In this document: in pieces, positions 1-8,304 of the stretch
Numbering within the stretch: position 1 is the stretch's first letter
Layout: every line of letters starts with the position of its first letter
Assembly: GCA_965203985.1 (NCBI GenBank)
Contig: CBDBDS010000013.1
Span: forward strand, 310,001 to 374,000
Source of the DNA: Bin87 sp965203985
Lineage (GTDB): Bacteria > Chloroflexota > Dehalococcoidia > Lucifugimonadales > UBA3495
DNA length: 64,000 nucleotides
Direction: 5' to 3'
Notes under the pieces: model-generated
The model's database searches: none
What the model was told of the DNA's origin: nothing
What the model saw: the letters and a program-made list of their open reading frames with translations, nothing else
Position numbers and translations under genes: made by a program

Positions 1-1104
1 GATGGTCGAGATCAGCGACACCCCCATGCTGATGCCGCCCCACAGCATCAGCGCCGCCCCCAGCCACGCGTTGGACGGCGGCGCCACTGCGATCACCACC
101 AGGGCCGCCGCCGACAGGAAGCAGGACGCGATCACCAGCGGCCGCCGCCGGCTCCCCAGCAGCCGGTCCGATATAAAGCCCGATAACGGCGGCGCGATCA
201 GGTACCCCAGCGGCAGCAGGAAGGTGATCAGCACCGTCTGCGTTATCTCTAACCCGCCCGCCTCGAAGTAGTACAGGGGCACCCATGTCGTCAGCCCGTA
301 GCGCGCCACGTTCTCCAGTCCCTTGACGTGACAGGCCAACTGGAAGCGCGAGTTCGTCAGCAGCACCTTGTAGGGCCCAAACCCCCTGAGCCTCGCGTCG
401 TCCACCGCCTCCGGCGCCGCCGAAATCGCATCCTCCTCGATGTACTCGGGCAGTCCCACGTCGCGGGGCCGGTCCCGGGTCAGGAAGTAGAAGGCCACCC
501 CCAGCACCATGATGATCAGCGGCGGGTAGCGGAAGGCGGCCCGCCAACCCCACTCTGCCGCAACCCAGCTGCTCAGCCACCACATCAGCAGCATTGCCCC
601 GCCGCTCACGGTTCCCACGAAGCCCATGGCGATGCCGCGCTCCCGGCGGGGCCACCACTGGCTGATCATGCTGATCGCCGGCGACCAGCAGGCGGCGTTG
701 ACGAACCCGGCCAGCGCCCACGGGATGGCCATGGTCACCGCCGACGTGCCAAAGGAGGTGGCCCAGTTGAACACCGTGGTGAACACCGCGCCCAGCGTCA
801 CCCACAGGCGTAGCCCGTAGGCCTCCGACATCCGCCCGTGCACCAGGTCCCCCAGCATGAACCCCCACAGCAGCATCGCGTTGATGATGCCGATCTCGAT
901 GTTGGTCAGCTGCAGGTCGTCCTTGATCAGCGGCGACGTGGGCCAGAAATTAAACCTCCCCGTGTAAACGAACAGGTAAAAGGTGCAGAAGGACACCAGC
1001 ACCTGCCACTTCCACCGGTGATACCGGCGCGGCAATGCATCGTAGGCCACGGGGCCCGATGCCGTACCTCCTTCCGGTGCCGTATGTCTCGTCACTCCTG
1101 CCAT
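1..1104 (-). CDS. MFS transporter, C-terminus cut by window edge
   Basis: The minus strand is open from ATG at 1104 to the left edge, giving 368 residues with no stop. It reads as a major facilitator permease: an N-terminal segment with VSFCTFYLFVYTGRFNFW, a cytoplasmic loop HGRMSEAYGLRLW matching the MFS loop 2-3 signature (GxxxDRxGxR-like), and later alternating hydrophobic helices with FISDRLLGSRRRP in the second half. The layout resembles the organophosphate/sugar-acid branch of MFS (inference; substrate unknown). It lies in the inner membrane. The start is uncertain: ATG at 1104 has no clear ribosome site, while a GTG at 1050 follows GGAAGGAGG at a long spacing. The missing part is probably the last one or two helices. 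Confidence 0.85.
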   Translation of the reverse strand, partial: MAGVTRHTAPEGGTASGPVAYDALPRRYHRWKWQVLVSFCTFYLFVYTGRFNFWPTSPLIKDDLQLTNIEIGIINAMLLWGFMLGDLVHGRMSEAYGLRLWVTLGAVFTTVFNWATSFGTSAVTMAIPWALAGFVNAACWSPAISMISQWWPRRERGIAMGFVGTVSGGAMLLMWWLSSWVAAEWGWRAAFRYPPLIIMVLGVAFYFLTRDRPRDVGLPEYIEEDAISAAPEAVDDARLRGFGPYKVLLTNSRFQLACHVKGLENVARYGLTTWVPLYYFEAGGLEITQTVLITFLLPLGYLIAPPLSGFISDRLLGSRRRPLVIASCFLSAAALVVIAVAPPSNAWLGAALMLWGGISMGVSLISTI

Positions 1105-1145
1105 CGCCCGAACGTCCCGCCGTCGTGCTTGACCCCAATGCTACC

Positions 1146-1263
1146 GTCATTCCTGCGAAAGCAGGAATCCACCACGCCCCTGCAATACCGACCCCGCCAT
1201 CGACCCGCCAACGAGCCGTGCCTGCCCGGTACACCCCCGTCATTCCTGCGAAAGCAGGAATCC
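1146..1263. repeat. Two copies of GTCATTCC-type palindromic repeat
   Basis: Two 25-bp palindromes, GTCATTCCTGCGAAAGCAGG plus AATCC, lie in direct orientation at 1146-1170 and 1239-1263. Each folds into a hairpin with loop GAAA. More copies of this family (A) occur at 1667, 22361, 22437, 61866 and 63572. They are intergenic and near gene ends. Confidence 0.85.
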
Positions 1264-1365
1264 AATGTTCCAGAGCGCAACCAGTCCCGGCGCGGACGTG
1301 CATGCCCCAAGCGCCGCATCGCGACGTAGAGACCTAATGGCGACCAGCGGTCTGAAACTGACAAA

Positions 1366-1653
1366 TCAGCCAAGCTCGCAGTACAAATCGCGCCATGACG
1401 GATTATCCTTCTCGATCAACTCAATCTTCCAATCCCGTTTCCACCGTTTCAAATTTTTCTCGCGGGTGCTCGCACTCTCCATAGTCTCATGCGCTTCAAG
1501 CCACACCAACATGTGCACCCCGTAACGTTTGGTGAAGCCCTCGACCAGATCGTTCTTATGCTGCCACACCCTTTGGGGCAGGTTGGAAGTTACTCCGATA
1601 TACAGGGTGCCGTTGCGTTTGCTGGCCAGAATGTAGACGCAAGGTTGTTTCAT
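1366..1653 (-). CDS. GIY-YIG endonuclease domain protein
   Basis: A 95-residue single-domain protein with the GIY-YIG core: VYIL near residue 6, then LYIGVTSN about 12 residues later. A conserved arginine follows in LPQRVWQH and a catalytic-type glutamate in STREKNLKRWKR. It matches the small UPF0213/YhbQ-like stand-alone GIY-YIG family in length. Members are nuclease-fold proteins, but cellular roles are mostly unknown, so a DNA repair or recombination role is only a guess. It stands alone between repeat-bearing intergenic stretches. Confidence 0.85.
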   Translation of the reverse strand: MKQPCVYILASKRNGTLYIGVTSNLPQRVWQHKNDLVEGFTKRYGVHMLVWLEAHETMESASTREKNLKRWKRDWKIELIEKDNPSWRDLYCELG

Positions 1654-1666
1654 GTCACGGTCTTGT

Positions 1667-1691
1667 GGATGCCTGCTTTCGCAGGCATGAC
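1667..1691. repeat. Family A palindromic repeat
   Basis: GGATGCCTGCTTTCGCAGGC followed by ATGAC is an inverted copy of the family A palindrome, just upstream of the GIY-YIG gene on its 5' side. Confidence 0.8.
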
Positions 1692-1778
1692 GGCGGTTTC
1701 AGACAACTCTGTTTCGAAAAAGCGAAACCGCCGCTGCCGATGGTCCAGCAGCGGCGGCAATGCCTGAGCGTAAGCCGC

Positions 1779-2258
1779 TTAGCGCTTGGTGTGCAGCAGT
1801 TCCTTGGCCTCGTCCAGCAACTCTTCGTCGCTGCGGCTGAGGTCCAGCGGATCCCCGTGGGGCTGCGGAACCGGGAAGCCGGTCTTGTAGTACAGCTCGA
1901 TGCGGTTCCCTTCCGGATCGAAGAAGTACATGCCAAAGGCGTTGCCGTGGCTGACGATCCGGTCGATGGTACAGTTCTCGGCGTCGATCCGCTCCTTGAA
2001 CTCGCGCATGTCCTGAATCGACGGCACGGCGAAGGAAATCTGCTGGATGACCTTGGCGTCGTCGGAGGTGACGCGACCTTCCATCAGTACAAACTCGTGG
2101 TGCTCGGCCACGGGGTCGGAACTCATGAAGACCATTCGCCGCTGTTCCAGGTCCTCGTCCGCGATTTTCAGCCCCAGTACTCGGCTGTAAAAATCGCGCA
2201 TCTTCATCAAATCGGTGGCGTAGATGCCAACGTGTCCAAGTCCGCCAATCTGGGCCAT
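1779..2258 (-). CDS. VOC family (glyoxalase/dioxygenase-like) protein
   Basis: A 159-residue protein of the vicinal oxygen chelate superfamily. The first beta-alpha-beta-beta-beta module holds GLGHVGIYATDLMKMRDFY with a metal-ligand-type His. The second half holds AFGMYFFDPEGNRIELYYK, where the final Glu is the usual metal ligand. An EHHEFVLMEG strand closes the first module. This arrangement is typical of extradiol-dioxygenase-like or glyoxalase-like enzymes that bind a divalent metal; the substrate is not predictable. ATG at 2258 follows AGGAGG with good spacing. Confidence 0.88.
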   Translation of the reverse strand: MAQIGGLGHVGIYATDLMKMRDFYSRVLGLKIADEDLEQRRMVFMSSDPVAEHHEFVLMEGRVTSDDAKVIQQISFAVPSIQDMREFKERIDAENCTIDRIVSHGNAFGMYFFDPEGNRIELYYKTGFPVPQPHGDPLDLSRSDEELLDEAKELLHTKR

Positions 2259-2344
2259 GAGGATACCTCCTGCGAAGTTCTGAATGTTGGCGCAACGTTA
2301 GAACAGGCAACGCCGGGTGTCAAGCGAACCGCTGTCTCGCACCT

Positions 2345-2451
2345 GTCATTGCGAGCGCAGCGCGGCAATCCCGTTCCGTGGGGGAGTCCGTTGAGGCAGA
2401 CGTTGCCGCTAAGGCGTCGAGATTGCCACGGCGCGGGCGTCTCGCAATGAC
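2345..2451. repeat. Family B palindromic repeat (GTCATTGCGAGCGCAGCG)
   Basis: Begins GTCATTGCGAGCGCAGCGCG and ends with the inverted CTCGCAATGAC about 100 bp later; the inner arms GGCAATC and GATTGCCA also pair. It sits between the start of the VOC gene and the end of mutS2. Other copies are listed at 11366, 15169, 20828, 32031, 37489, 39112, 52229, 54827, 63004 and 63422. Confidence 0.85.
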
Positions 2452-2482
2452 AAGCCCTGAATTCTGAACAGTTGCCTGGGCG

Positions 2483-4888
2483 CTACCGCAACTGCACCAC
2501 CGTCACGCCGGCGGCATTGCCACCCTCACCCGGCTCCGTGGCAGCCACCAGGGGATGGCCGGACAGGTACTCCCGTATGGCCCGCCGCAGCGCGCCAGTG
2601 CCCTTTCCATGCACGATCTTCAGCGACGACATGCCTTCCAGGGCAGCGTCGTCCAGCAGCGAGTCAATCACGTTCAGCGCCTCATCGACCCGGTACCCGT
2701 GCAGGTTCACCTCGGGGCTCAGCGTCCGCTTGCTCTCCGGCCGGCGGTACACCACGCCAGCCTGCTCCGCCACCGGATGGAGCCGGTCGGCCGGCCGGTC
2801 CAACTGGTAAACCGGCAGCCGGGCCTTCATGCTGCCGATGAGCACCTCGACTTCCTGCTGTTGGTCCGGCGCCGCCACCACCTCCACGGGACGAGACACG
2901 CCGCGAATGTACACCCGGTCCCCGACCCGCAGGTCGTGGTACCACGGCGGCCGCTCCACCGGTATCGGTGTCCAGTCGGGCGATACCACCTCCCGTTGCG
3001 CCTCCACCAGGCTCTCCCGTTCCGCCCGCAAATCCATCTCGCGAGCCTGGGCGTCGGCGGCGACGGATGAACGCTCCAGCGACCGTTCGGCGCGGCGAAT
3101 CCGTCCCGTCAGGTCAACGATCTGCTCGGCAAGTTCGCGACGGGCGTCCTCCACCAGTTGGGCCTTGGTGTCCTCCACCGCCTCCAGCTCCTGGGCAATT
3201 TCCAGCTCGCGGACACGGGCGGCGTTCAAGGCCTGCTCCGCCTGCACGCGCAGCTCGCTCACCGTAAGCCGTTCCTCCTGGAGTTCCTGCAGCAACTGAT
3301 CGGTCTGGACGTGGGTCGGTTCCAGGTGCGACTGGGCTCCGGAGATGACGGTTTCCGGCAACCCCAGCCGGGACGCGATGGTCAGCGCGTAGCTGCGGCC
3401 CGGGACCCCATGGGTCAGGCGATACGTCGGCTCCAGCGTGCGCGGGTTCAGGTCCACGCTGGCGTTGACCATGCCCGGCTCCTCCTGCGCCAGCCTCGCC
3501 ACGTTCCGGTGGTGCGTCGTCGCCACCACCATCGCCCTCAGGTCGCGCAGGTGCGATAGCAGCGCGATCGCCAGCGCCGACCCTTCCTCGGGGTCCGTCG
3601 CCGATCCCAACTCGTCGATCAGGATCAGCGAGTTGGCGGTGGCAACGTCCATGATCCGCTGCAGGTTGCGAATGTGGCTGCTGAAGGTGGACAGCGACTC
3701 GAAGATGCTCTGCTGGTCGCCGATGTCGGCGTAAACGCCGTCCAGCAGGGGCAGCACGGCGTCGTCCGCCGGAACTTGCAGGCCGGCGTGCGCCATCATC
3801 GACAGGAGCCCCGCAGTCTTGAGCGCGACGGTCTTCCCTCCGGCGTTGGGGCCGGTAACCACCAGCACCGGCTGGCTCGCGCTTATGCTGATCGTGGTGG
3901 GCACAACCTCGCCGGTCAGCAGCGGGTGACGCCCTCCGGTGATCTCCAGGCGGCGCGGCTCATCGACGTCCAGCAGCGTGGGCGGCACGGCCCGCAGCGA
4001 CGCCCCGTAGCGTCCCTTGGCCGCTGCCAGATCCAGTCGGGCCAGCAGGCTCAGCATCAACGTTATGTCGTCCGAGTACCGGCCTACCATCTCCGACAAC
4101 TGGCGCAGCACCCGCTCTTCCTCGCGTTGCTCTGCCAGCCGGGTCTCGCGCCAGCGGTTGCCCAGGTCGATGGCCGGCATGGGCTCGATGAACACGGTGG
4201 CCCCGCTATCGGACACGTCGTGAATGATCCCGGGAGTCTGCCCCTTGAACTCCGTCTTGATGAGCAGGACCATACGCCCGTTGCGCTCGGTGATGATGTC
4301 TTCCTGGATTACGTCCGACCGTTGGTAACGCCGCAACGACCGCTGCATCACATCGTTCAGCGATGACCAGGCGGAACGCGATTCGCGGCGCAGGCGTCCC
4401 AGCTCCGGTGATGCGTCATCGAGCACCTCGCCGGACGGGCCAATCGCGCGATTGACGGCGCTCTCCAAATCGGGCAGTTCGGGCAGGTTCTGGGCGATGG
4501 CCGCCAAAACGGGCAGGTCGTCGCGTCGTGCCAGGGAACCTCGGTTCCAGCGGGCGGCCGCCGCCAGCGCACCCATGTGGCGCAGTTCCTCGCCGCGCAG
4601 CACGCCGCCCAGCAGCGCGCGCTGAACCGCCGGACGCAGGTCTTCCTCGGGGCCAAGTTCCAGGGCGCCGGTCGTATCCAATAGGCGGCGGGCCTCGGCC
4701 GTTTCCTGCTGCCGCACGGCGATGTCCCGCGGATCAGACGAGGGGGTCAGTTCGGCGGCCAACTCACCGCCCAGGGTGGTGCGGGTCGTCTCAGCCAGAC
4801 GGAACCGGATCTGATCGAATTCCAGCAGCCCGATGGCGCGCTGGAACCCCGCTTCAGGTGGAATGGATTGGTCCTCCGCCGATGTCAT
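2483..4888 (-). CDS. mutS2: Endonuclease MutS2 / Rqc2-like ribosome rescue ATPase
   Basis: 801 residues, the usual MutS2 length. It lacks the mismatch-recognition domain of MutS. It has a core/clamp region (1-310), Walker A TGPNAGGKTVALKT near residue 345, Walker B LILIDELGSATDPEEGSA, an HHRN signal segment, a long coiled coil (about 510-620), then a KOW-like beta region and a C-terminal Smr nuclease domain with LHGYRVDEALNVID and VHGKGTGALR. MutS2 is known either to suppress recombination or, in Bacillus, to split collided ribosomes. The second role would fit with the acVLRF1 release-factor gene next door (inference). ATG at 4888 is 7 nt after a TATAAT box. Confidence 0.97.
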   Translation of the reverse strand: MTSAEDQSIPPEAGFQRAIGLLEFDQIRFRLAETTRTTLGGELAAELTPSSDPRDIAVRQQETAEARRLLDTTGALELGPEEDLRPAVQRALLGGVLRGEELRHMGALAAAARWNRGSLARRDDLPVLAAIAQNLPELPDLESAVNRAIGPSGEVLDDASPELGRLRRESRSAWSSLNDVMQRSLRRYQRSDVIQEDIITERNGRMVLLIKTEFKGQTPGIIHDVSDSGATVFIEPMPAIDLGNRWRETRLAEQREEERVLRQLSEMVGRYSDDITLMLSLLARLDLAAAKGRYGASLRAVPPTLLDVDEPRRLEITGGRHPLLTGEVVPTTISISASQPVLVVTGPNAGGKTVALKTAGLLSMMAHAGLQVPADDAVLPLLDGVYADIGDQQSIFESLSTFSSHIRNLQRIMDVATANSLILIDELGSATDPEEGSALAIALLSHLRDLRAMVVATTHHRNVARLAQEEPGMVNASVDLNPRTLEPTYRLTHGVPGRSYALTIASRLGLPETVISGAQSHLEPTHVQTDQLLQELQEERLTVSELRVQAEQALNAARVRELEIAQELEAVEDTKAQLVEDARRELAEQIVDLTGRIRRAERSLERSSVAADAQAREMDLRAERESLVEAQREVVSPDWTPIPVERPPWYHDLRVGDRVYIRGVSRPVEVVAAPDQQQEVEVLIGSMKARLPVYQLDRPADRLHPVAEQAGVVYRRPESKRTLSPEVNLHGYRVDEALNVIDSLLDDAALEGMSSLKIVHGKGTGALRRAIREYLSGHPLVAATEPGEGGNAAGVTVVQLR

Positions 4889-4895
4889 GGCCGGA

Positions 4896-4904
4896 ATTAT
4901 AGCA
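4896..4904 (-). promoter_or_regulatory. Extended -10 promoter of mutS2, leaderless spacing
   Basis: On the minus strand TGCTATAAT ends exactly 7 nt before the mutS2 ATG, so the expected transcription start falls on or next to the A of ATG. There is no room for a Shine-Dalgarno site. No convincing -35 is seen, which fits an extended -10 (TGn) promoter. Confidence 0.6.
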
Positions 4905-5273
4905 CCGGCGGCAATGACGGCCTGGCGTCATAATCCGATGTCACTATGCGAACCGAGACGCACCAGTTCAAGAAGTTCATATCCCTCACGCATACCCAGT
5001 TTGCCGAGATCCGGGAATTTACATGGATGCACAGGATGGACAAGATTGGATTGATGCCTGCTCTATAGTGGTTCCGGGTCGAAGCGGACAGCAGCAGTGC
5101 CCTAATGGCGGAAAGGGAGTGTTCATCTTACGGCTATCGTATGGTTTCCATCATCTAACAAATACTATCCCGTTCATCCTGTTCATCCATGCAAATCGTT
5201 CCTCCTCTGCCCTGAACGAACTGGCTCGTCTAATCCTCCTCCCGATTATCGCGCCATCGCAGTATATCCAATG
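4905..5273. other. Gene-free stretch dominated by a family D repeat
   Basis: No credible gene is seen between mutS2 and the acVLRF1 gene. The stretch holds one large imperfect inverted repeat and about 70 bp of unassigned sequence on each side. Confidence 0.6.
4985..5200. repeat. Family D repeat with CTCACG outer arm
   Basis: CTCACGCATACCCAGTTTGC (4985-5004) is the shared outer arm. It is followed by TTTACATGGATGCACAGGAT near 5019 and, about 150 bp on, by the inverted form with CATCCTGTTCATCCATG near 5180-5191. The second outer arm is not recognisable here. Confidence 0.75.
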
Positions 5274-6071
5274 TCAGCCGTCCCAACTCAGCGGGTACAG
5301 GCGGCACTGGTACAGCATGGCCCCGACCTCGTCCAGGGAAGCGCGGTTGGGCTCGCGTACGTCCAGGCGGCGCTCCAGGATTATCGGAGCAAGGCGGGAC
5401 AACGTCCGGCACTCCTTGAGAAAACCGTTGACCGTCGCGGCTTCGCCCCCCAGCGCGACGTAGTCCAACTTGTGCATCCAGGGCCGCCATTGCGCATCCA
5501 GCACGCCGGACGCCTCCGCGTACAGGCGGTGGATCTGGTTCTCCCTCACTCGTTGGAACCGACGCTGCGAGGTTCCCCCGGCGTGGTGTTTGCCCTTCAC
5601 GTAGCGGGTGTCCGTCTTGGACACGGCCAGGCGTTGGCCCTCGTACACCGCGACGGCGTAGCGGCCCAGGCGTACCAGCGCGACGCCGATGGTCAACTCC
5701 GCCGACAGCATCGTCCGCAGGGGCCAGTCGTAAATGATGTCCCCTGACCACATGTCATTCAGCGGGAACGGAGGCAGAACAGCCAGACCCGTGTTGCCGA
5801 TGCGGAACGCCACGACGCCGGTGGGTGAGCGCAACACCCGACTGCCGGCCCGCTCCAGGGTTGTGATCCAGGAGTCTGGGTTCCTGTCCTGCGACAGGGC
5901 GAAGATGGCGGAGTCGTCCCTCGCCGCCTCGCCGGGAAAGTAGAGCGTCGCCGCCCGGGCGGCGGTCTCCGACCGCGTTCGGAGTTCGGTCAGCAACGCA
6001 TCCATGCGCTGCACCGACACCGTCTGCCCGGCGCGGATGTTCAGGTCGGTCAGCACATTCTCTCCGCCCAT
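5274..6071 (-). CDS. acVLRF1-type peptidyl-tRNA hydrolase / release factor
   Basis: 265 residues from ATG 6071 (273 from TTG 6095; neither has a good ribosome site). The diagnostic stretch is KGKHHAGGTSQRRFQRVREN near residue 165. This is the glycine-rich GxxQ-type catalytic loop of Vms1/ANKZF1-like release factors, with the Gln that positions water on the ester bond of peptidyl-tRNA. The rest fits the actinobacteria/chloroflexi VLRF1 branch, whose members are predicted to free stalled nascent chains. Its neighbour mutS2 may act on collided ribosomes, so the two could form a rescue pair (inference). It is divergent from the DinB-fusion gene. Confidence 0.75.
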   Translation of the reverse strand: MGGENVLTDLNIRAGQTVSVQRMDALLTELRTRSETAARAATLYFPGEAARDDSAIFALSQDRNPDSWITTLERAGSRVLRSPTGVVAFRIGNTGLAVLPPFPLNDMWSGDIIYDWPLRTMLSAELTIGVALVRLGRYAVAVYEGQRLAVSKTDTRYVKGKHHAGGTSQRRFQRVRENQIHRLYAEASGVLDAQWRPWMHKLDYVALGGEAATVNGFLKECRTLSRLAPIILERRLDVREPNRASLDEVGAMLYQCRLYPLSWDG

Positions 6072-6167
6072 GGTTAATGATAACCGATTCCGCAACCGAA
6101 ACTTCCCAAGGTATGTGCAATAATGCTACCCCGCCGAAAATGCACAGAAACTCGAAGGTGATTTGCA

Positions 6168-7307
6168 ATGGTTTCCCACGACGCGCCCACCGATTCCGGT
6201 TCGGAGACCCTGTCCGCGCACGAGCGCCAACAGCGGGCGTTACAACGTCTGGACGATGGTCACGACGCGCTGCTGGAAGCCCTGGCAGGCCTGAGCGAAA
6301 CTGAGGCGTTCCTCGGTTCACGCTGGTCGGTCTGGGAGGTGATGCAGCACCTGCTCACCGAGAGCTTCGTGGAGGCCCTGGAACAGATCGCGTCGGGCGA
6401 GCGGGAGATGCTGCCCGCCTTCGACGCCCGCACCGATCGCATCGCCGCCGATGTAGCCAAGCTGGAGGCCAACTACCAACGGTTCCGCGAACTGATATCG
6501 GGACTGACCGAAGAGCAACTGGACCTGCCGGCCACGCCGTACAACCCCGAAAACAACTATCCCGCCCTATCCCTGCTCGACCTTATCGAACGGGTGTCGG
6601 GACACGAGGGCAATCACGCCCGTCAGGTGGTGGAGACCCGCAAGTACGTGACCGCGTTCCGATCGGCGGCGCGCGCCGTGACCGTCGCTGGACTGGGGAC
6701 AGGCAGCCGCGAATCCGTGCCCACGGCGACCCGCGAGCTGCTGTCCAACGCCGACTATGTCATCGGAACCCAGGCAGCGCTGGCCGTGGCGCGCCCATGG
6801 ATCCGCTCGGTGGAGCTGGAACTGCGCGCGGACAACCGCGAAGAACTGGTCAACCGGCTGGTCCGCGACATTCGGGCCGGCCTGTGGTCCATGGTGGTGA
6901 CGCTGGGAGACCCGGCGGAATCCGCGTCCGGCCTGATCCGCCAATTGCAGGAGGCGGTGGGGGCGGTTTCCACGGTTGCTGCAGCCGGTTTTTATCGGCT
7001 CGTGCTGGAAGTCGTCGGCATCTCGCCCCTGGACGCCGTGTGCACGTCCATAGAACGGATCGGCGGGGACGCAGGCGCACCGGCCAGGCCCACGGTGGTA
7101 CTGGGCGCGGAGGAGGCCGGGACGTGGCGGGACGCTGCCGCCGCGATGACCGTCTCCGGCATCGATGCATCGTCGCCGGTACGGTACGTCGCAAACCTGT
7201 CGGCACAGCCTTCGGTCACCGCCACGACGCTTTGGGACATGATGCAAAGCGACATCGGCAATGCGGCCGCCGCGGTCAACTCGGCGCTGGTGCTGGACCG
7301 GCCGTGA
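6168..7307 (+). CDS. DinB-like / tetrapyrrole-methylase-like fusion protein
   Basis: 379 residues in two parts. Residues about 20-165 look like a DinB/YfiT four-helix domain: SRWSVWEVMQHLLTES with its His, then SGHEGNHARQVVETRK supplying further metal-type histidines. Residues about 170-379 start AVTVAGLGTGSRESVPTATR and continue NADYVIGTQAALA and MVVTLGDPAES. These follow the N-terminal pattern of precorrin methylases of the CbiE/CobL type (VxGxGxG, then LxxADxVxG, then a GDP-type loop). No cobalamin genes are nearby, so a cobalamin role is doubtful. ATG follows GAAGGTGATTTGCA. The domain join is unusual; the assignment of the second half is the weaker part. Confidence 0.65.
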   Translation: MVSHDAPTDSGSETLSAHERQQRALQRLDDGHDALLEALAGLSETEAFLGSRWSVWEVMQHLLTESFVEALEQIASGEREMLPAFDARTDRIAADVAKLEANYQRFRELISGLTEEQLDLPATPYNPENNYPALSLLDLIERVSGHEGNHARQVVETRKYVTAFRSAARAVTVAGLGTGSRESVPTATRELLSNADYVIGTQAALAVARPWIRSVELELRADNREELVNRLVRDIRAGLWSMVVTLGDPAESASGLIRQLQEAVGAVSTVAAAGFYRLVLEVVGISPLDAVCTSIERIGGDAGAPARPTVVLGAEEAGTWRDAAAAMTVSGIDASSPVRYVANLSAQPSVTATTLWDMMQSDIGNAAAAVNSALVLDRP

Positions 7308-7334
7308 CCGCCCCGGCAGTCAGGATGCGGCGGG

Positions 7335-7340
7335 TATAAT
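7335..7340 (+). promoter_or_regulatory. Probable -10 box upstream of garR-like gene
   Basis: A perfect TATAAT lies 65 nt before the ATG at 7405. No good -35 is visible at 17 bp, so this is only a candidate. Confidence 0.4.
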
Positions 7341-7404
7341 ACCAGGGCAACACCGGATATCAACCGGGTCCGCCGCACGGCGAACCCAGGACGGAGGAAC
7401 AGCA

Positions 7405-8301
7405 ATGGCAGAGCAGATTGGGTTCGTTGGGTTGGGGATCATGGGAAAGCCGATGGCGCGGAACCTTATGGCGGCCGGCTATGAGTTGACGGTGTACGAC
7501 ATCGTCGGCGAACCGGTCGAAGAGCTGGCCACGGAGGGAGCCGCCGCGGCATCGTCGCCGGCGGGGGCGGCCAAGGGCAGCGCCCGGACCATCACCATGC
7601 TGCCGGACTCGGCCGACTCCGAGCGGGCTATCCTCGGACCCGAGGGCGTGCTGGAAGGCGCGGAAGCCGGCTCGGTTATCATCGACATGAGCAGCATCGC
7701 CCCCTCGATGTCCCAGAAGATCGGCGCCGCCTGCGCCGACCGGGGCGTTGAGTTTCTGGACGCTCCGGTCAGCGGCGGCGAGCCCGGCGCCATCGCGGGG
7801 ACGCTGGCCATCATGGTCGGCGGCGACGAGGGCGCATTCAACGCCTGCGAGCCGCTGTTGCAGGTCATGGGCGGCAACGTAGTGCTCACCGGCGACGTGG
7901 GCGCCGGCAACATCACCAAGCTGGCAAACCAGATCATCGTCGCCGCCAACATCGAAGCCCTCAGCGAGGCCATGGTGCTGTCCCAGAAGGCCGGCGTAGA
8001 CCCCGAGCGGGTGTTCAACGCCATCCGGGGCGGCCTCGCCGGCAGCGCGGTCATGGAGGCCAAGGGCCCGATGATGCTGGACCGCAACTTCCGCGCCGGC
8101 TTCCGCATCCGCCTGCACCAGAAGGACCTGCGCAACGTGCTCCAAACGGCCACCGAGCTCAACGTGCCGCTGCCGGTAACCGCCCTGGTGCAGCAGATGC
8201 TCGGTTCGCTGGTCAACGACGGTGAGCAGGACGCCGATCATTCGGCCATCCTGCACTTCATCGAGAAGATGGCTGACGTGGAGGTGGAGCGCGGCGGCTA
8301 A
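7405..8301 (+). CDS. garR: NAD(P)-dependent beta-hydroxyacid dehydrogenase, GarR/HIBADH family
   Basis: 298 residues. The N-terminal Rossmann motif is IGFVGLGIMGKPMARNL. The substrate signature DAPVSGGEPGAIAGTLAIMVGG follows at about 120-140, and the catalytic lysine is in GAGNITKLANQ. The family reduces tartronate semialdehyde or oxidises 3-hydroxyisobutyrate with NAD(P); the exact substrate cannot be told from sequence. ATG at 7405 is preceded by GGAGGAACAGCA. The gene is followed after 3 nt by a small membrane/coiled-coil gene, so they are probably co-transcribed. Confidence 0.92.
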   Translation: MAEQIGFVGLGIMGKPMARNLMAAGYELTVYDIVGEPVEELATEGAAAASSPAGAAKGSARTITMLPDSADSERAILGPEGVLEGAEAGSVIIDMSSIAPSMSQKIGAACADRGVEFLDAPVSGGEPGAIAGTLAIMVGGDEGAFNACEPLLQVMGGNVVLTGDVGAGNITKLANQIIVAANIEALSEAMVLSQKAGVDPERVFNAIRGGLAGSAVMEAKGPMMLDRNFRAGFRIRLHQKDLRNVLQTATELNVPLPVTALVQQMLGSLVNDGEQDADHSAILHFIEKMADVEVERGG

Positions 8302-8304
8302 CGT

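Noticed and set aside
838..1329. Plus-strand and antisense open frames across the MFS gene and similar long open frames opposite other genes
   Set aside because: They mirror the codon bias of the real genes in GC-rich DNA, show no recognisable motifs and lack ribosome sites.
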